In this document: one piece after another, positions 17,166 through 25,891 of the stretch | Position numbering within the stretch: the first letter of the stretch is position 1 | Layout: each line of letters opens with the position of its first letter | From: Sinorhizobium sp. 8-89 | GTDB lineage: Bacteria; Pseudomonadota; Alphaproteobacteria; Rhizobiales; Rhizobiaceae | Direction of reading: 5' to 3' | DNA length: 64,000 bases | Assembly (NCBI RefSeq): GCF_030124325.1 | Contig: NZ_JASKLR010000009.1 | Location: forward strand, 160,494 to 224,493 | Position numbers and translations under genes: made by a program | The notes under the pieces: model-generated | Seen by the model: only the letters and a program-made list of their open reading frames with translations | Told to the model about the DNA's origin: nothing | Databases searched by the model: none

Positions 17166-18227
17166 TCAAGCCTCCTCCGTCAACAGGTGAACCTGCGGCC
17201 CCCAACTGTCGGAGAGCGCAAAGCCGCCCTTGAACAGGTCATCGTCGGAAATGCGGAGCCTTTCGCGGCCATAGATCCAGCCTTGGCCGGTGATCCGCGG
17301 CAGCACGGCGGGACGTCCGCCAACCTCGGTGACACCGATCGCCTCCGCCACGAACTCGCCGCCGATGATCGATCGCGACGTCCGCCGGTCCCCGGCGGCG
17401 ACCTCGCCGCGTGCAAAGAGCGTCGCGAGGTTCGCCGAGCTGCCGGTGCCGCAGGGCGAGCGGTCGACGCGACCGGGTTTCAGCGTCGTGCAGGTGCGCA
17501 CCGCGCCGTCAGGCTCATGGCCGCGAAACATCACGTAGGCGATCTCGTCGATACCGGGGAGATCCGGATGCTTCACCGTCACCTGCTCGGAGAGAAGCGA
17601 CTTCAACTCGATTCCCGCTTCGGCGAGATAGTGCGCATTGGCCGGCGCGATTGCGGTTCCGACCTGATCGACATCAACGATCGCGTAGTAAACGCCGCCG
17701 AAAGCGATGTCGGCCTTGATGCGCCCCCAGCGCGGCGTCTCTATTTCCCGGTCCAAAGCTTCAGCGAAGCTTGGCACGTTGTCGAGGCTGACCGACAGGC
17801 ACCGCCCCTCGCGGCAGGCGGCCCGCGCAACGATCCGCCCGGCGGGTGTATCGAGCCGGACGACCGTTTCCGGCTCGCGCATTGCGACCTGCCCGCTTTC
17901 AAGCAAGGCGGTCACGACGCATATGCAATTGCTGCCGGACATCGGATGCGCGCGATCGGCCTGCAGCACGATGAAGCCGGCATCCGCATCGCGTCTAGTC
18001 GGAGCGACGAGCAGGTTGACCGACATGGCGACGCTGGCGCGCGGCTCGAAGGTGACGAAACGGCGAAGACTGTCGTCGACGGTGTTGATGTGGTTCATCT
18101 TGTCGAGCATGGTGGCGCCCGGGATTTCCGGCGCGCCGCCGACGATGACCTTGCCGATCTCGCCCTGGCAATGAACCAGCAACAGGTCGAGCGAACGATC
18201 CCAGTTCAGCGAAATGCCGCCGGTCAT
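17166..18227 (-). CDS. Proline racemase family enzyme (hydroxyproline 2-epimerase-like, Ser/Cys type)
   Basis: A 353-residue member of the proline racemase superfamily. The start at 18227 overlaps the aldehyde dehydrogenase stop as ATGA. The first active-site position is Ser (S97, in MSGSNCIC, where proline racemase has MCGHG); the second is Cys (C259, DRSPCGTGSSA). Superfamily members with a Ser/Cys pair have been associated with 3- or 4-hydroxyproline epimerisation rather than proline racemisation. The surrounding DadA-like, HypD-like and semialdehyde dehydrogenase genes support conversion of trans-4-hydroxy-L-proline or a related imino acid. Confidence 0.85.
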   Translation of the reverse strand: MTGGISLNWDRSLDLLLVHCQGEIGKVIVGGAPEIPGATMLDKMNHINTVDDSLRRFVTFEPRASVAMSVNLLVAPTRRDADAGFIVLQADRAHPMSGSNCICVVTALLESGQVAMREPETVVRLDTPAGRIVARAACREGRCLSVSLDNVPSFAEALDREIETPRWGRIKADIAFGGVYYAIVDVDQVGTAIAPANAHYLAEAGIELKSLLSEQVTVKHPDLPGIDEIAYVMFRGHEPDGAVRTCTTLKPGRVDRSPCGTGSSANLATLFARGEVAAGDRRTSRSIIGGEFVAEAIGVTEVGGRPAVLPRITGQGWIYGRERLRISDDDLFKGGFALSDSWGPQVHLLTEEA

Positions 18228-19699
18228 TTGATGTACCAGCCCCATTTCTCGCCGGTGGCAAAGCGGGTGATCTGCTTCGTCTCGAGATAGTTTTCGAGAC
18301 CCCAGCGTCCAAGCTCGCGGCCGATGCCGGACTCCTTGTAGCCACCCCACGGCGCCTCGGTGAAAGTCGGCTGCGAGCAGTTGATCCAGACGATGCCGGC
18401 GCGGAAGGCGGCCGCAACCCGCTCGGCGCGGACATCGTCCTTCGACATGACAGCCGCGGCGAGGCCGAAGCGGGAATCGTTGGCAAGCTCGATCGCCTCC
18501 TCTTCGGTCGAGAATGGCCGAATGCAAAGAACAGGTCCGAAGATCTCGTCGCGCCAGGCGTCGCTGTCGAGCGGCACCCCAGTCAGGATCGTCGGCTCGA
18601 GATAGTAACCCTTGTCAAAACCCTCCGGGCGCATGCCGCCGCAGGCGACTGTCGCACCGGCAGCTTTCGCCGCCTCGATCGCCGCTACCACCTGCTCGTG
18701 CTGGCGCTTGGAGACGAGCGGCCCAAGCAGCACGCCCTCCTCAAGGCCATTGCCGATCTTGATCTTCTTCGTCTCTTCGATAAGCCTCGCCACGAGACGG
18801 TCGTAGATGCCTTCCTGGACGAGGACACGCGAGGTCGCGGAGCAGACCTGACCCTGGTTCCAGAAGATGCCGAACATGATCCATTCGACGGCCTCGTCTA
18901 TGTCCGCATCGTCGAAGACGACGAACGGTGACTTGCCGCCAAGTTCAAGGCTTACACGCTTGATGTCGCGAGCCGCCGCCGCCATGATCTTCGAGCCGAC
19001 CGGGCCGGAACCGGTGAACGCGATCTTGTCGACGCCCTTATGATCGATGATCGCCTGCCCTGCGATCGAGCCGGACCCTGTGACGATGTTGAGGACGCCC
19101 GGCGGCAGACCCGTCTCGTCGGCAATGGCCGCGAGTTCGAGTGCGGTCAGCGAAGTGACTTCTGCCGGCTTCAAGACGACCGTGCAGCCGGCGGCGAGCG
19201 CCGGCGCGACCTTCCAGGCTGCCATGAGCAGCGGATAGTTCCAGGGAATGATTGCGCCCGCGACGCCGATCGGCTCCTTGACGGCCTTCGACGTGAAGCG
19301 GCCGTCGGAAAGCGCGATCGGCTCTTCCGGGTTGTTGTCGAGCTGCTCGGCAAGCCCGGCGTAGAAGTCGAAGCAGCCGGCGGCGTCGGCGATATCCCAG
19401 TCGGCTTCCGGAAAAGGCTTGCCGTTGTCGATGACTTCCAGAAGAGCGATTTCCGCCTGCCGCGCGCGGATGCCGTCGGCGATGGCGCGCAGGTATTTTG
19501 CTCTTTGTGCACCGGACAGCTTGGGCCAGCCATCTTTGTCGAAGGCCCGGCGCGCCGCCTTCACCGCAACATCGACGTCTTCCGCCGTAGCAGCGGCGAT
19601 CTTGTGGAACATTTCCTCCGTCGCCGGATTCACGACGTCGAACGTCCTGCCGTTTGCGGCCGGTGTCCATTTTCCATCGATGTAGAGTTCACTGCGCAT
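18224..19699 (-). CDS. NAD-dependent aldehyde dehydrogenase (probable 2-oxoglutarate semialdehyde dehydrogenase role)
   Basis: A 491-residue aldehyde dehydrogenase. ACGGAG precedes the ATG at 19699. The general base E252 (LELGGKSP) and catalytic C286 (NQGQVCSATS) are present, and the cofactor motif FTGSGPVGSKI is intact. In hydroxyproline degradation the last step oxidises 2-oxoglutarate semialdehyde. That assignment comes from the neighbours; the sequence itself also resembles betaine-aldehyde dehydrogenases. It is coupled by ATGA to the racemase-family gene. Confidence 0.88.
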   Translation of the reverse strand: MRSELYIDGKWTPAANGRTFDVVNPATEEMFHKIAAATAEDVDVAVKAARRAFDKDGWPKLSGAQRAKYLRAIADGIRARQAEIALLEVIDNGKPFPEADWDIADAAGCFDFYAGLAEQLDNNPEEPIALSDGRFTSKAVKEPIGVAGAIIPWNYPLLMAAWKVAPALAAGCTVVLKPAEVTSLTALELAAIADETGLPPGVLNIVTGSGSIAGQAIIDHKGVDKIAFTGSGPVGSKIMAAAARDIKRVSLELGGKSPFVVFDDADIDEAVEWIMFGIFWNQGQVCSATSRVLVQEGIYDRLVARLIEETKKIKIGNGLEEGVLLGPLVSKRQHEQVVAAIEAAKAAGATVACGGMRPEGFDKGYYLEPTILTGVPLDSDAWRDEIFGPVLCIRPFSTEEEAIELANDSRFGLAAAVMSKDDVRAERVAAAFRAGIVWINCSQPTFTEAPWGGYKESGIGRELGRWGLENYLETKQITRFATGEKWGWYIK

Positions 19700-19734
19700 T
19701 GTTCGCTCCGTTGATTTCCGCGCTGGCCGGCCCG

Positions 19735-20971
19735 TCAGAACCGGTCGACGCGGTATGGTTTGAGATCGATCGGCGGTTGGACGCCCGTCACCAGATCGGC
19801 GATCAGCCGCGCGGTCGTGGCCGCATAGGTCAGCCCCAGATGCCCGTGACCGGTCGCGTAGAAGACGCCGCGGTGTTTCGCCGACGGGCCGATGATCGGC
19901 ACGGTGTCTGGAAGCGCCGGCCGATGGCCCATCCACTCCGTCGCCTTTTCCGCCCGAAGATCCGGCAGCGCCTCCTGCGCCCGCTTGACGAGCACTTTCG
20001 CTCGACGGTAATCCGGCGCGGCATCGAGCCCCGCCATCTCCACTGTGCCGCCGACGCGGATGCCGCCGGCCGTCGGGGTCACCATGAAGGCGCGCGCCGG
20101 CCAGATGATCGAGTGGCGCATCGAAATTCCCGGCGCCATGATCTGGGTGTGATAGCCGCGTTCGGTTTCGAGCGGGATCGGCTCGCCGAGCAGTCGCGAC
20201 AGCTTGCCGGTATAGGCGCCGGCGCAGAGCACGATCTCGGAAGCGGCAAACGAACGTCCATCATTCAGGCGCACCCCTTTTGACGCGGTCGGCCTGCTCG
20301 AAGCCGACGACCTCGCCAAGCTCGACTTTGCCGCCGAGCGCCACGAGCTTGTCCCGCAGTTCAAGAAGAAGCTGGTACGGGTCGCGGATCGAATGGTTGT
20401 CGGGAAAGAGGACAGCTTTTGCGATCTTCGATGTCAGTGCAGGTTCGAGTTCGCGTATGGCGTTGCCGCCGAGGACTTCGTGGCGGAAGCCGAAGCGCTC
20501 CAGCACCGCAATATGCTCCCGGTCCGCCTTGAACTCGGCCTCGTCGGCATAGAGGCTGAGGCATCCTTCGTCGGTCAGCATTTCGACTAGGTCGGTCGCC
20601 TGTAGGAGAGGCATGAGGTCTTCGTAGACACGGCTGCACAGCACTGCGCCGGCCGCCTCCAGTTCCTTCACGCGCGAAGGGCGGCTCGCTTCCAGGAACC
20701 GGAGGAACCACGGCGTGAGCTTCGGCATATAGGAGGGGCGGATGCGCACCGGCCCCTCCGGATCGATCAACCATTTCGGCATCTGCGCCCAGACCGATGG
20801 CCGCGAGGCGGGCATGAATTCGGTGACCGCGATCGACGCCATGTTGCCGTAGGAGGCGCCCTTGCCGGACGAATCCCGGTCGATCAGAACGACGCTCCGT
20901 CCGCGACGTTGGAGCTCGAAGGCGATGGTGACACCAATAATGCCGGCGCCGACGACTGCGATAGGAGACAC
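19735..20971 (-). pseudogene. DadA-like FAD-dependent D-amino acid oxidoreductase, frameshifted
   Basis: The N-terminal part (GTG at 20971, GAGGA upstream) has the FAD-binding loop VVGAGIIGVTIAFELQRRG and runs in frame to about residue 231. The C-terminal half (GVRLNDGRSFAASEIVLCAGAYTGKL to PYRVDRF, stop at 19735) is in another frame. The switch is at the CCCCTTTT run at 20274-20281 (AAAAGGGG on the coding strand), where one fewer base would restore DRVKGVRLNDG. Whole, it would be about 412 residues, normal for DadA/HypO-type D-proline or D-hydroxyproline oxidases. It is either a recent mutation, a homopolymer sequencing error or, less likely, frameshifting. Confidence 0.8.
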
Positions 20972-21027
20972 GATCTGTCCTCAAGAAGGGTGGAAAGCAG
21001 GAAGGCAATCTGCCCTCCTGCCGGGAC

Positions 21028-21906
21028 TTACCAGTTCAGGATCGGCTCCATCGCCGCGCGGAACTCGGCTTTCTCATCTTCTGTCAGCGGTCCGAGCGGC
21101 GCCCGGCACTCGCCCACGGGCAAGCCCTGAAGCTCGCAGCCATACTTGATCTTCTGCACGAACTTGCCGCTTTCGAGTATGTTCATCGCTCGGTAGAGCG
21201 TTTTCATCAGCTCCCGCGCCTTGTCGAGATCCCCGGACTTGAAGGTCCGGTCGAGATCGCAGCAGGCCTTCGCCATGCAGTTCGACGGCCCGCAGATCCA
21301 GCTCTCCGCACCCCAGAACATGAAGTCGAGCGCAATGTCGTCCGAGCCGGAAACCAGTTGAATGCGGCCCTCGTAGCGGCTGGCAATATCAATCGCGCGC
21401 TGCAAGACGCCCGAGCTTTCCTTGATCCCGATCACCCGCGGATTGTCGGCGAAATGGTCCATCAGCTCGAAACTGATGTCCGATCCATCCTTGACCGGAT
21501 AGGAATAGAGCACCAGGTTCACATCCACGGCATCGAGCACGGTTTCATAGTGCCGGATCAGCTCGGCTTGCGTCGGGCGGGTGTAGAAGGGCGGCGCCAG
21601 CAGGACGGTGTCATAACCGATCTCTTTGGCCATCGCCGTCTGGTCGATCACCTCGCGCGTGGCGGGCGCATTGGTCCCGGCAATCAAGGTCTCGCCCGGC
21701 TTGGCGAAATCCTTGACGAATTGCAGCACCTCGCGGCGCTCTTCGGTGGACTGGCTGAAATACTCGCCGGTCGACCCGTTCGGCACCCAGCCGGTGACGC
21801 CGGCCTCACGCAGATGCGCCAGGAGCTTTTCAAACGCCTTGAAGTCGATCCTGTTGTTCGCGTCGAAGGGGGTGACGAGGGCGGGCATGACGCCAGAGAG
21901 TTTCAT
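21028..21906 (-). CDS. Dihydrodipicolinate synthase/N-acetylneuraminate lyase family protein (HypD-like deaminase)
   Basis: A 292-residue TIM-barrel aldolase-class I protein. The Schiff-base lysine is K162 (IGIKESSG), the catalytic tyrosine is about Y134-Y136 (LVLYSYP), and the carboxylate-binding loop is NGSTGEY. AAGGAG precedes the ATG. In hydroxyproline catabolism the family member converts 1-pyrroline-4-hydroxy-2-carboxylate to 2-oxoglutarate semialdehyde and ammonia, which fits the flanking oxidase and dehydrogenase genes. A generic 2-keto-3-deoxy acid aldolase is the alternative. Confidence 0.85.
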   Translation of the reverse strand: MKLSGVMPALVTPFDANNRIDFKAFEKLLAHLREAGVTGWVPNGSTGEYFSQSTEERREVLQFVKDFAKPGETLIAGTNAPATREVIDQTAMAKEIGYDTVLLAPPFYTRPTQAELIRHYETVLDAVDVNLVLYSYPVKDGSDISFELMDHFADNPRVIGIKESSGVLQRAIDIASRYEGRIQLVSGSDDIALDFMFWGAESWICGPSNCMAKACCDLDRTFKSGDLDKARELMKTLYRAMNILESGKFVQKIKYGCELQGLPVGECRAPLGPLTEDEKAEFRAAMEPILNW

Positions 21907-21934
21907 GGAATATCTCCTTTCGAAAGAATTCGGT

Positions 21935-22600
21935 TCAGATCGCGAGCTTGGCGAGCACGCGCCGCTCTACGAGCGTGACGACACGGGTCAGCGGGAAGGC
22001 GATGACGAAGTAGATGAGAGCCACCACCGTCAGCACCTCGATCGGCCGTGCCGTGTTGTTCGAAATGTTCTGGCCGACGAACATCAGATCGGCCATGCCG
22101 ACGGCCGAAACGAGCGCGCTTTCCTTGAACAGGCTGACGCAGTTCGAAAGCAGCGTCGGGACGGCGCGCAGCACCGCCTGAGGCAGGATGACGCTCGTCA
22201 CCTGGACGCGGCGCGGCAGGCCGAGCGCGACGCAGGCGTCGAGTTGCTCGGCACCGATCGACTTCAGCGATGCCCGGAACGTCTCGCTGGTGATCGCGCC
22301 CATATAGAGGGCGAGAGCGATGACGCCGGAGGCGAGATTGGAGAGCTCGACGCCGAGGATCAGCGGCAGGCAGAAGAAGATCCAGAAAAGCTGGATGAGC
22401 ACCGGCGTGCCGCGGAAGAATTCGACATAGACGCTGGAGACCGCGCGCAGGATAGTGCTTCGCGAGGTCCGGGCGAGGCCGACGAGGAAGCCGAGGCTGC
22501 AGCCGAGGACGACGCAGATCAGCGTCAGCTTGATCGTCGTCCATAGACCGAGCGCGAGCGCCTCCTGGAAGCGAAGGACGATGGAGAAATCGAGGGCCAC
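21935..22600 (-). CDS. Polar amino acid ABC transporter permease (HisM/GlnP type)
   Basis: A 221-residue membrane protein from the GTG at 22600, preceded by AGGAGAAG. It has the three-gene amino-acid transporter architecture, with hydrophobic segments and the EAA-like loop (EQLDACVALGLPRRVQVTSVILPQA). VEFFRGTPVLIQLFW is the classic N-terminal motif of the His/Glu/Gln permeases. It pairs with the second permease 11 bases upstream. Confidence 0.92.
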   Translation of the reverse strand: MALDFSIVLRFQEALALGLWTTIKLTLICVVLGCSLGFLVGLARTSRSTILRAVSSVYVEFFRGTPVLIQLFWIFFCLPLILGVELSNLASGVIALALYMGAITSETFRASLKSIGAEQLDACVALGLPRRVQVTSVILPQAVLRAVPTLLSNCVSLFKESALVSAVGMADLMFVGQNISNNTARPIEVLTVVALIYFVIAFPLTRVVTLVERRVLAKLAI

Positions 22601-22611
22601 GGGTCTTCTCC

Positions 22612-23274
22612 TCAGCTCATCATCAATTGCCGACAGCGTTCGAGATAGCCGACGATCTGAGACACGGGGAACGAGACGGCGAAGTAGACGAGCGCAACGA
22701 TGGTGAAGGTCTCGATCGGCCGGTAGGTCTCGGTCGCAAGCGTCTTCGCCTGGTACATGAGGTCCTGCACGGCGACGATCGCGACCAGAGCGGTCTGCTG
22801 GAAGATGCCGATGCCGTTCGGCGGCAGCACGGGTATCGAGGCACGAACCGCCGTCGGCAGCACGATGTAGAGTGTCCGCTGCAGCGGATTGAGACCGAGC
22901 GCGATGCCGGCATCGAGCTGCTCGCGCGGCACCGCCTGGATCGCGGCGCGATAGGCCTCGGCGTTGAAGGCCATCAGATTGAGGCCGAGTGCCAGGATGC
23001 CCATCGTCATCGAGCCGAGGAAGACATTGAACAGCATCGGCACGCAGTAGAAGAACCAGACGATCTGGACGATGGCCGGCGTGCAGCGGAAAAATTCGAC
23101 GAAGAGCATGGCCGGCAGCCGGACCGGCGCGAAGCGGCTCATGATGAGCAGCGCCAACGGAAAGCCGAGCACGACGCCGATCAGATTGGCGGCGACGGTC
23201 AGTTGCAGCGTGACCATCAGCCCTTCCCAGAGCGGCCCGAAGGAGATGGCTTGGAAGTCGAAGGAATAGCCCAT
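22612..23274 (-). CDS. Polar amino acid ABC transporter permease (second subunit)
   Basis: A 220-residue membrane protein with the motif VEFFRCTPAIVQIVWFFY and the EAA loop (REQLDAGIALGLNPLQRTLYIVLPTAV). GGAGGG precedes the ATG. It forms the heterodimeric channel with the downstream permease. It lies between the ATPase gene (9 bases away) and the other permease. Confidence 0.92.
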   Translation of the reverse strand: MGYSFDFQAISFGPLWEGLMVTLQLTVAANLIGVVLGFPLALLIMSRFAPVRLPAMLFVEFFRCTPAIVQIVWFFYCVPMLFNVFLGSMTMGILALGLNLMAFNAEAYRAAIQAVPREQLDAGIALGLNPLQRTLYIVLPTAVRASIPVLPPNGIGIFQQTALVAIVAVQDLMYQAKTLATETYRPIETFTIVALVYFAVSFPVSQIVGYLERCRQLMMS

Positions 23275-23283
23275 CTCGCCCTC

Positions 23284-24063
23284 CTAATGCCGGATATGGA
23301 AGACGCGGTCGATGAACTCGCGGGTGCGCTCCTCCCTGGGGGATCCGAGCACTTGCTCCGGCGGCCCATCCTCGACGACCACGCCGCCGGCGCAGAAGAT
23401 GACGCGCGAAGCGATGTTCTTCGCAAACCACATGTCGTGGGTGACGATCATCATCGGCATGTCTTGGGCGGCGAGTTGCAGGATCACCTGCTCGACCTCG
23501 GCGACGAGTTCGGGATCCAGCGCCGAAGTCACCTCGTCGAACAGCATCAGCTTCGGATCGAGCATCAGGGCGCGCGCGATCGCCACGCGCTGCTTCTGGC
23601 CGCCGGAGAGCTGCGCCGGATAGGCATTGGCCTTGGCGTCGAGGCCGAAGCGCTCGAGCAGCGCCTGGGCGCGCTTGGTCGCACTCGCCTTGCCTTCACC
23701 CCGGACCTTGCAGGGTGCGAGGATCAGATTCTGGATGACGGAGAGATGCGGGAACAGCGTGTAGTGCTGGAACACCATGCCGATCGAACGCCGCACTTCG
23801 GTGTCGATTTGGGTTTTCTTGTCGGCGCCGTCGGACGAGATATAGGGCTTGCCGCCGAAGCTGATCGAGCCGCTGTCGATCCTCTCCAACCCCATCATGA
23901 CACGTAGCAGGGTACTCTTGCCGCCGCCGCTCGGGCCGATGACCACGACTCTTTCGCCGGGCTTCATCTCGATGTCGAGCCCCTTAAGCACCTGGATGTT
24001 TGGCCCATAGCTCTTGTGGAGGGACTGGATTTTGACAAGGGGAGCACTGAAGGGCATGGTCAT
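23284..24063 (-). CDS. Polar amino acid ABC transporter ATP-binding protein
   Basis: A 259-residue ABC ATPase with Walker A GPSGGGKST (about residues 43-51), Q-loop QHYTLFPH, signature LSGGQKQR, Walker B LMLFDE and the H-loop VTHD. These match GlnQ/HisP-type subunits of polar amino acid importers. GAGGT lies five bases before the ATG. It is cotranscribed with the upstream binding-protein gene. Confidence 0.94.
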   Translation of the reverse strand: MTMPFSAPLVKIQSLHKSYGPNIQVLKGLDIEMKPGERVVVIGPSGGGKSTLLRVMMGLERIDSGSISFGGKPYISSDGADKKTQIDTEVRRSIGMVFQHYTLFPHLSVIQNLILAPCKVRGEGKASATKRAQALLERFGLDAKANAYPAQLSGGQKQRVAIARALMLDPKLMLFDEVTSALDPELVAEVEQVILQLAAQDMPMMIVTHDMWFAKNIASRVIFCAGGVVVEDGPPEQVLGSPREERTREFIDRVFHIRH

Positions 24064-24136
24064 TGCCGACCTCGCTGGTCAAAAGAAGGGATTAGAGTGG
24101 CCGGGCTGACGCGTGGCCGCGCCCGGCCAAGGCCCG

Positions 24137-24970
24137 TTACTGAGTGCTCTTCAGCACCTCATCGACAGCCTTGCGGATCAGTTCGTCCACGTGACCGGTC
24201 GCAACCCTTTCCTCGAGAAAGATGTTCACCACTTCAACGTCGGCAGCCGAGAGCCTATGCGGCAGGCCGAAGGCGACGCCCTGCTTTGCGAGCGCCGGCG
24301 TCGGGTTGAGCGCCACGGCCCAATCGGGGTTCGACTGGGTGAAAAGCTGATTGGTATCGGAGGCGTCGACGAGGATGTCCGCCCGTCTGGAGACCACCGC
24401 CAGACGCGTCTCGTCATTGCCCGGCAGCCGCAGGATCGTTGCATTCTTCACCGCAGCGGTGATCGCCTTGTCCTGGGCCGTCCCCGACATGACGGCGAGC
24501 GTCACGTCCTTCTTGTCGATGTCGGCGACCGACGTTGCGCCGTTCGGAACCTTCGGGTTCTCCTTATTGTGGGCAAGCGAGATCTGGTACTCCATTGCCG
24601 GGATGGAAAACTGCACGGCCATGGCGCGCGCCGGCGTCCTGTTGAGCGCGAGCGAGACATCCCATTTCCCCGCCTGCAGACCGGCGACGATATTGTCCCA
24701 GGTCGTATCGACGAATTCCGGCTTGACCTTCAGGACATCAGCGAACTCGCGGCAGAGATCGGCGAAGAAGCCGGAATATTCACCGCTCGCCGGATCGCGC
24801 ATCACATAGGGCGGAGCAACGGCGGCGCCGCAGCGAAGCACGCCTGCCTTCTGCACGCCCTGCCAATAGCCTTCGGCGGTCTGGGCGGAAGCGGCGGTGT
24901 TGGAAAGGCCGGTAATCAGGGCAAGCGCAGGCAGCGCCCGGAGTAAGGGCGAAAGCATCTTCGAAAGCAT
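24137..24970 (-). CDS. Amino acid ABC transporter periplasmic binding protein
   Basis: A 277-residue type-II binding protein with a signal peptide (hydrophobic LLRALPALALITGLSNTAASA). The family core is visible: GVLRCGAAVAPPYVMRDPASGEYSGFFADLCREFA, then VAGLQAGKWDV. Two in-frame ATGs exist (24976 and 24970); the second has better spacing from GAGG. It is the first gene of the leftward transporter and catabolic operon, so its ligand is probably the imino acid degraded downstream. Confidence 0.9.
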   Translation of the reverse strand: MLSKMLSPLLRALPALALITGLSNTAASAQTAEGYWQGVQKAGVLRCGAAVAPPYVMRDPASGEYSGFFADLCREFADVLKVKPEFVDTTWDNIVAGLQAGKWDVSLALNRTPARAMAVQFSIPAMEYQISLAHNKENPKVPNGATSVADIDKKDVTLAVMSGTAQDKAITAAVKNATILRLPGNDETRLAVVSRRADILVDASDTNQLFTQSNPDWAVALNPTPALAKQGVAFGLPHRLSAADVEVVNIFLEERVATGHVDELIRKAVDEVLKSTQ

Positions 24971-25045
24971 CGTCATTTCCTCTGTTTGATGGGCGCGGTG
25001 AAGCGCGGTTCCTCTCGTCGGCTTGGAGCCGATCTTTCCTGTTTG

Positions 25046-25095
25046 TGTCGTCTTCGTGTCGACAAGACAATCAATGTCGTCTTTGTGTCGACAAA
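25046..25095. promoter_or_regulatory. Tandem GntR-type operator repeat in the divergent promoter region
   Basis: Two 21-base direct repeats, at 25046-25066 and 25075-25095, differ at two positions and are 29 bases apart. Each contains GTGTCGACAA, and the second has near-palindromic CTTTGTGTCGACAAAG. They lie between the leftward transporter operon and the rightward GntR gene. A spacing near three helical turns suggests two regulator dimers bound on one face. Confidence 0.7.
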
Positions 25096-25171
25096 GTCAA
25101 GCGGAAAAATTACATTGTCAGGGCTGGACCAATCTGGCCTTATGCGTCCGGATGACGGGAAAGGGACCTAA

Positions 25172-25891
25172 GTGTCTGACGAAACAGAAACCAAGCGAGC
25201 CAAGGGTACGGGTTGGAAAAGCGTCTACGAGACGTTGAGAAACGAGATCCTGGCGCTGACGCTCGCCCCCGGCCAGCTGCTTGACGAGAACACGCTTGCC
25301 GAGCGCTTCGACATGTCGCGCTCACCGGTCCGCGAAGCGCTGATCCGGCTTGCGGGTGAAGAGCTTGTAGTGACGCTGTCAAACCGCAGCACCATTGTCG
25401 CCCCGATCGAGGTCGCGACCTTCCCGAAGTATGTGGAGGCGCTCGACATCGCGCAGCGCATGAACACCCGCCTTGCGGCGGAACTCAGGACCGATGCCGA
25501 CCTGAAGGCCATAGCCAAACGGCAGAAGGAATTCGAAGCGGCCGTGAGGACCGGCAATCACCTGCAGATGTCGGAGGCCAACAAGCAGTTCCACATCGCG
25601 ATCGCGAAAGCGGGCAAGAATCCCTATCTCGGCTCCTTCTACGAGCGGCTCTTGAATCAGGGCCAGCGCATGCTCCATCTGCATTTCGAGTATCTGGAGC
25701 GAACGCACGAAGGTTATCTCCTGACCGACGAGCACAACCAAATGCTCGAGGCGATCCGGGCGAAGAACGTCGATCTGGCCGACGAGCTCGCGCATGCCCA
25801 CACGCGGCAGTTCCAGCAGAACTTCATCGACTTCATGCGCGAAAACTACACGACTGATGTCTCGCTCGGCCGGCGGAAGGCAGCGGAATAA
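25172..25891 (+). CDS. GntR family (FCD) transcriptional regulator of the imino-acid cluster
   Basis: A 239-residue regulator with a GTG start after AAAGGGA. The winged helix is at about 20-85 (LDENTLAERFDMSRSPVREALIRLAGEELV), then an FCD domain (AKRQKEFEAAV, HIAIAKAGKNPYL, EHNQMLEAIRAKN). It is divergent from the transporter/catabolic operon and directly abuts proC. The tandem repeats upstream are its likely operator. Functionally it would be the HypR equivalent; that name is inferred from context. Confidence 0.9.
   Translation: MSDETETKRAKGTGWKSVYETLRNEILALTLAPGQLLDENTLAERFDMSRSPVREALIRLAGEELVVTLSNRSTIVAPIEVATFPKYVEALDIAQRMNTRLAAELRTDADLKAIAKRQKEFEAAVRTGNHLQMSEANKQFHIAIAKAGKNPYLGSFYERLLNQGQRMLHLHFEYLERTHEGYLLTDEHNQMLEAIRAKNVDLADELAHAHTRQFQQNFIDFMRENYTTDVSLGRRKAAE

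Noticed and set aside
20261..20364. Programmed frameshift in the DadA-like gene
   Set aside because: AAAAGGGG could slip, but nothing stimulatory (downstream pseudoknot, upstream Shine-Dalgarno-like site) was evident, and programmed frameshifting is not known in this family. Mutation or sequence error is simpler.
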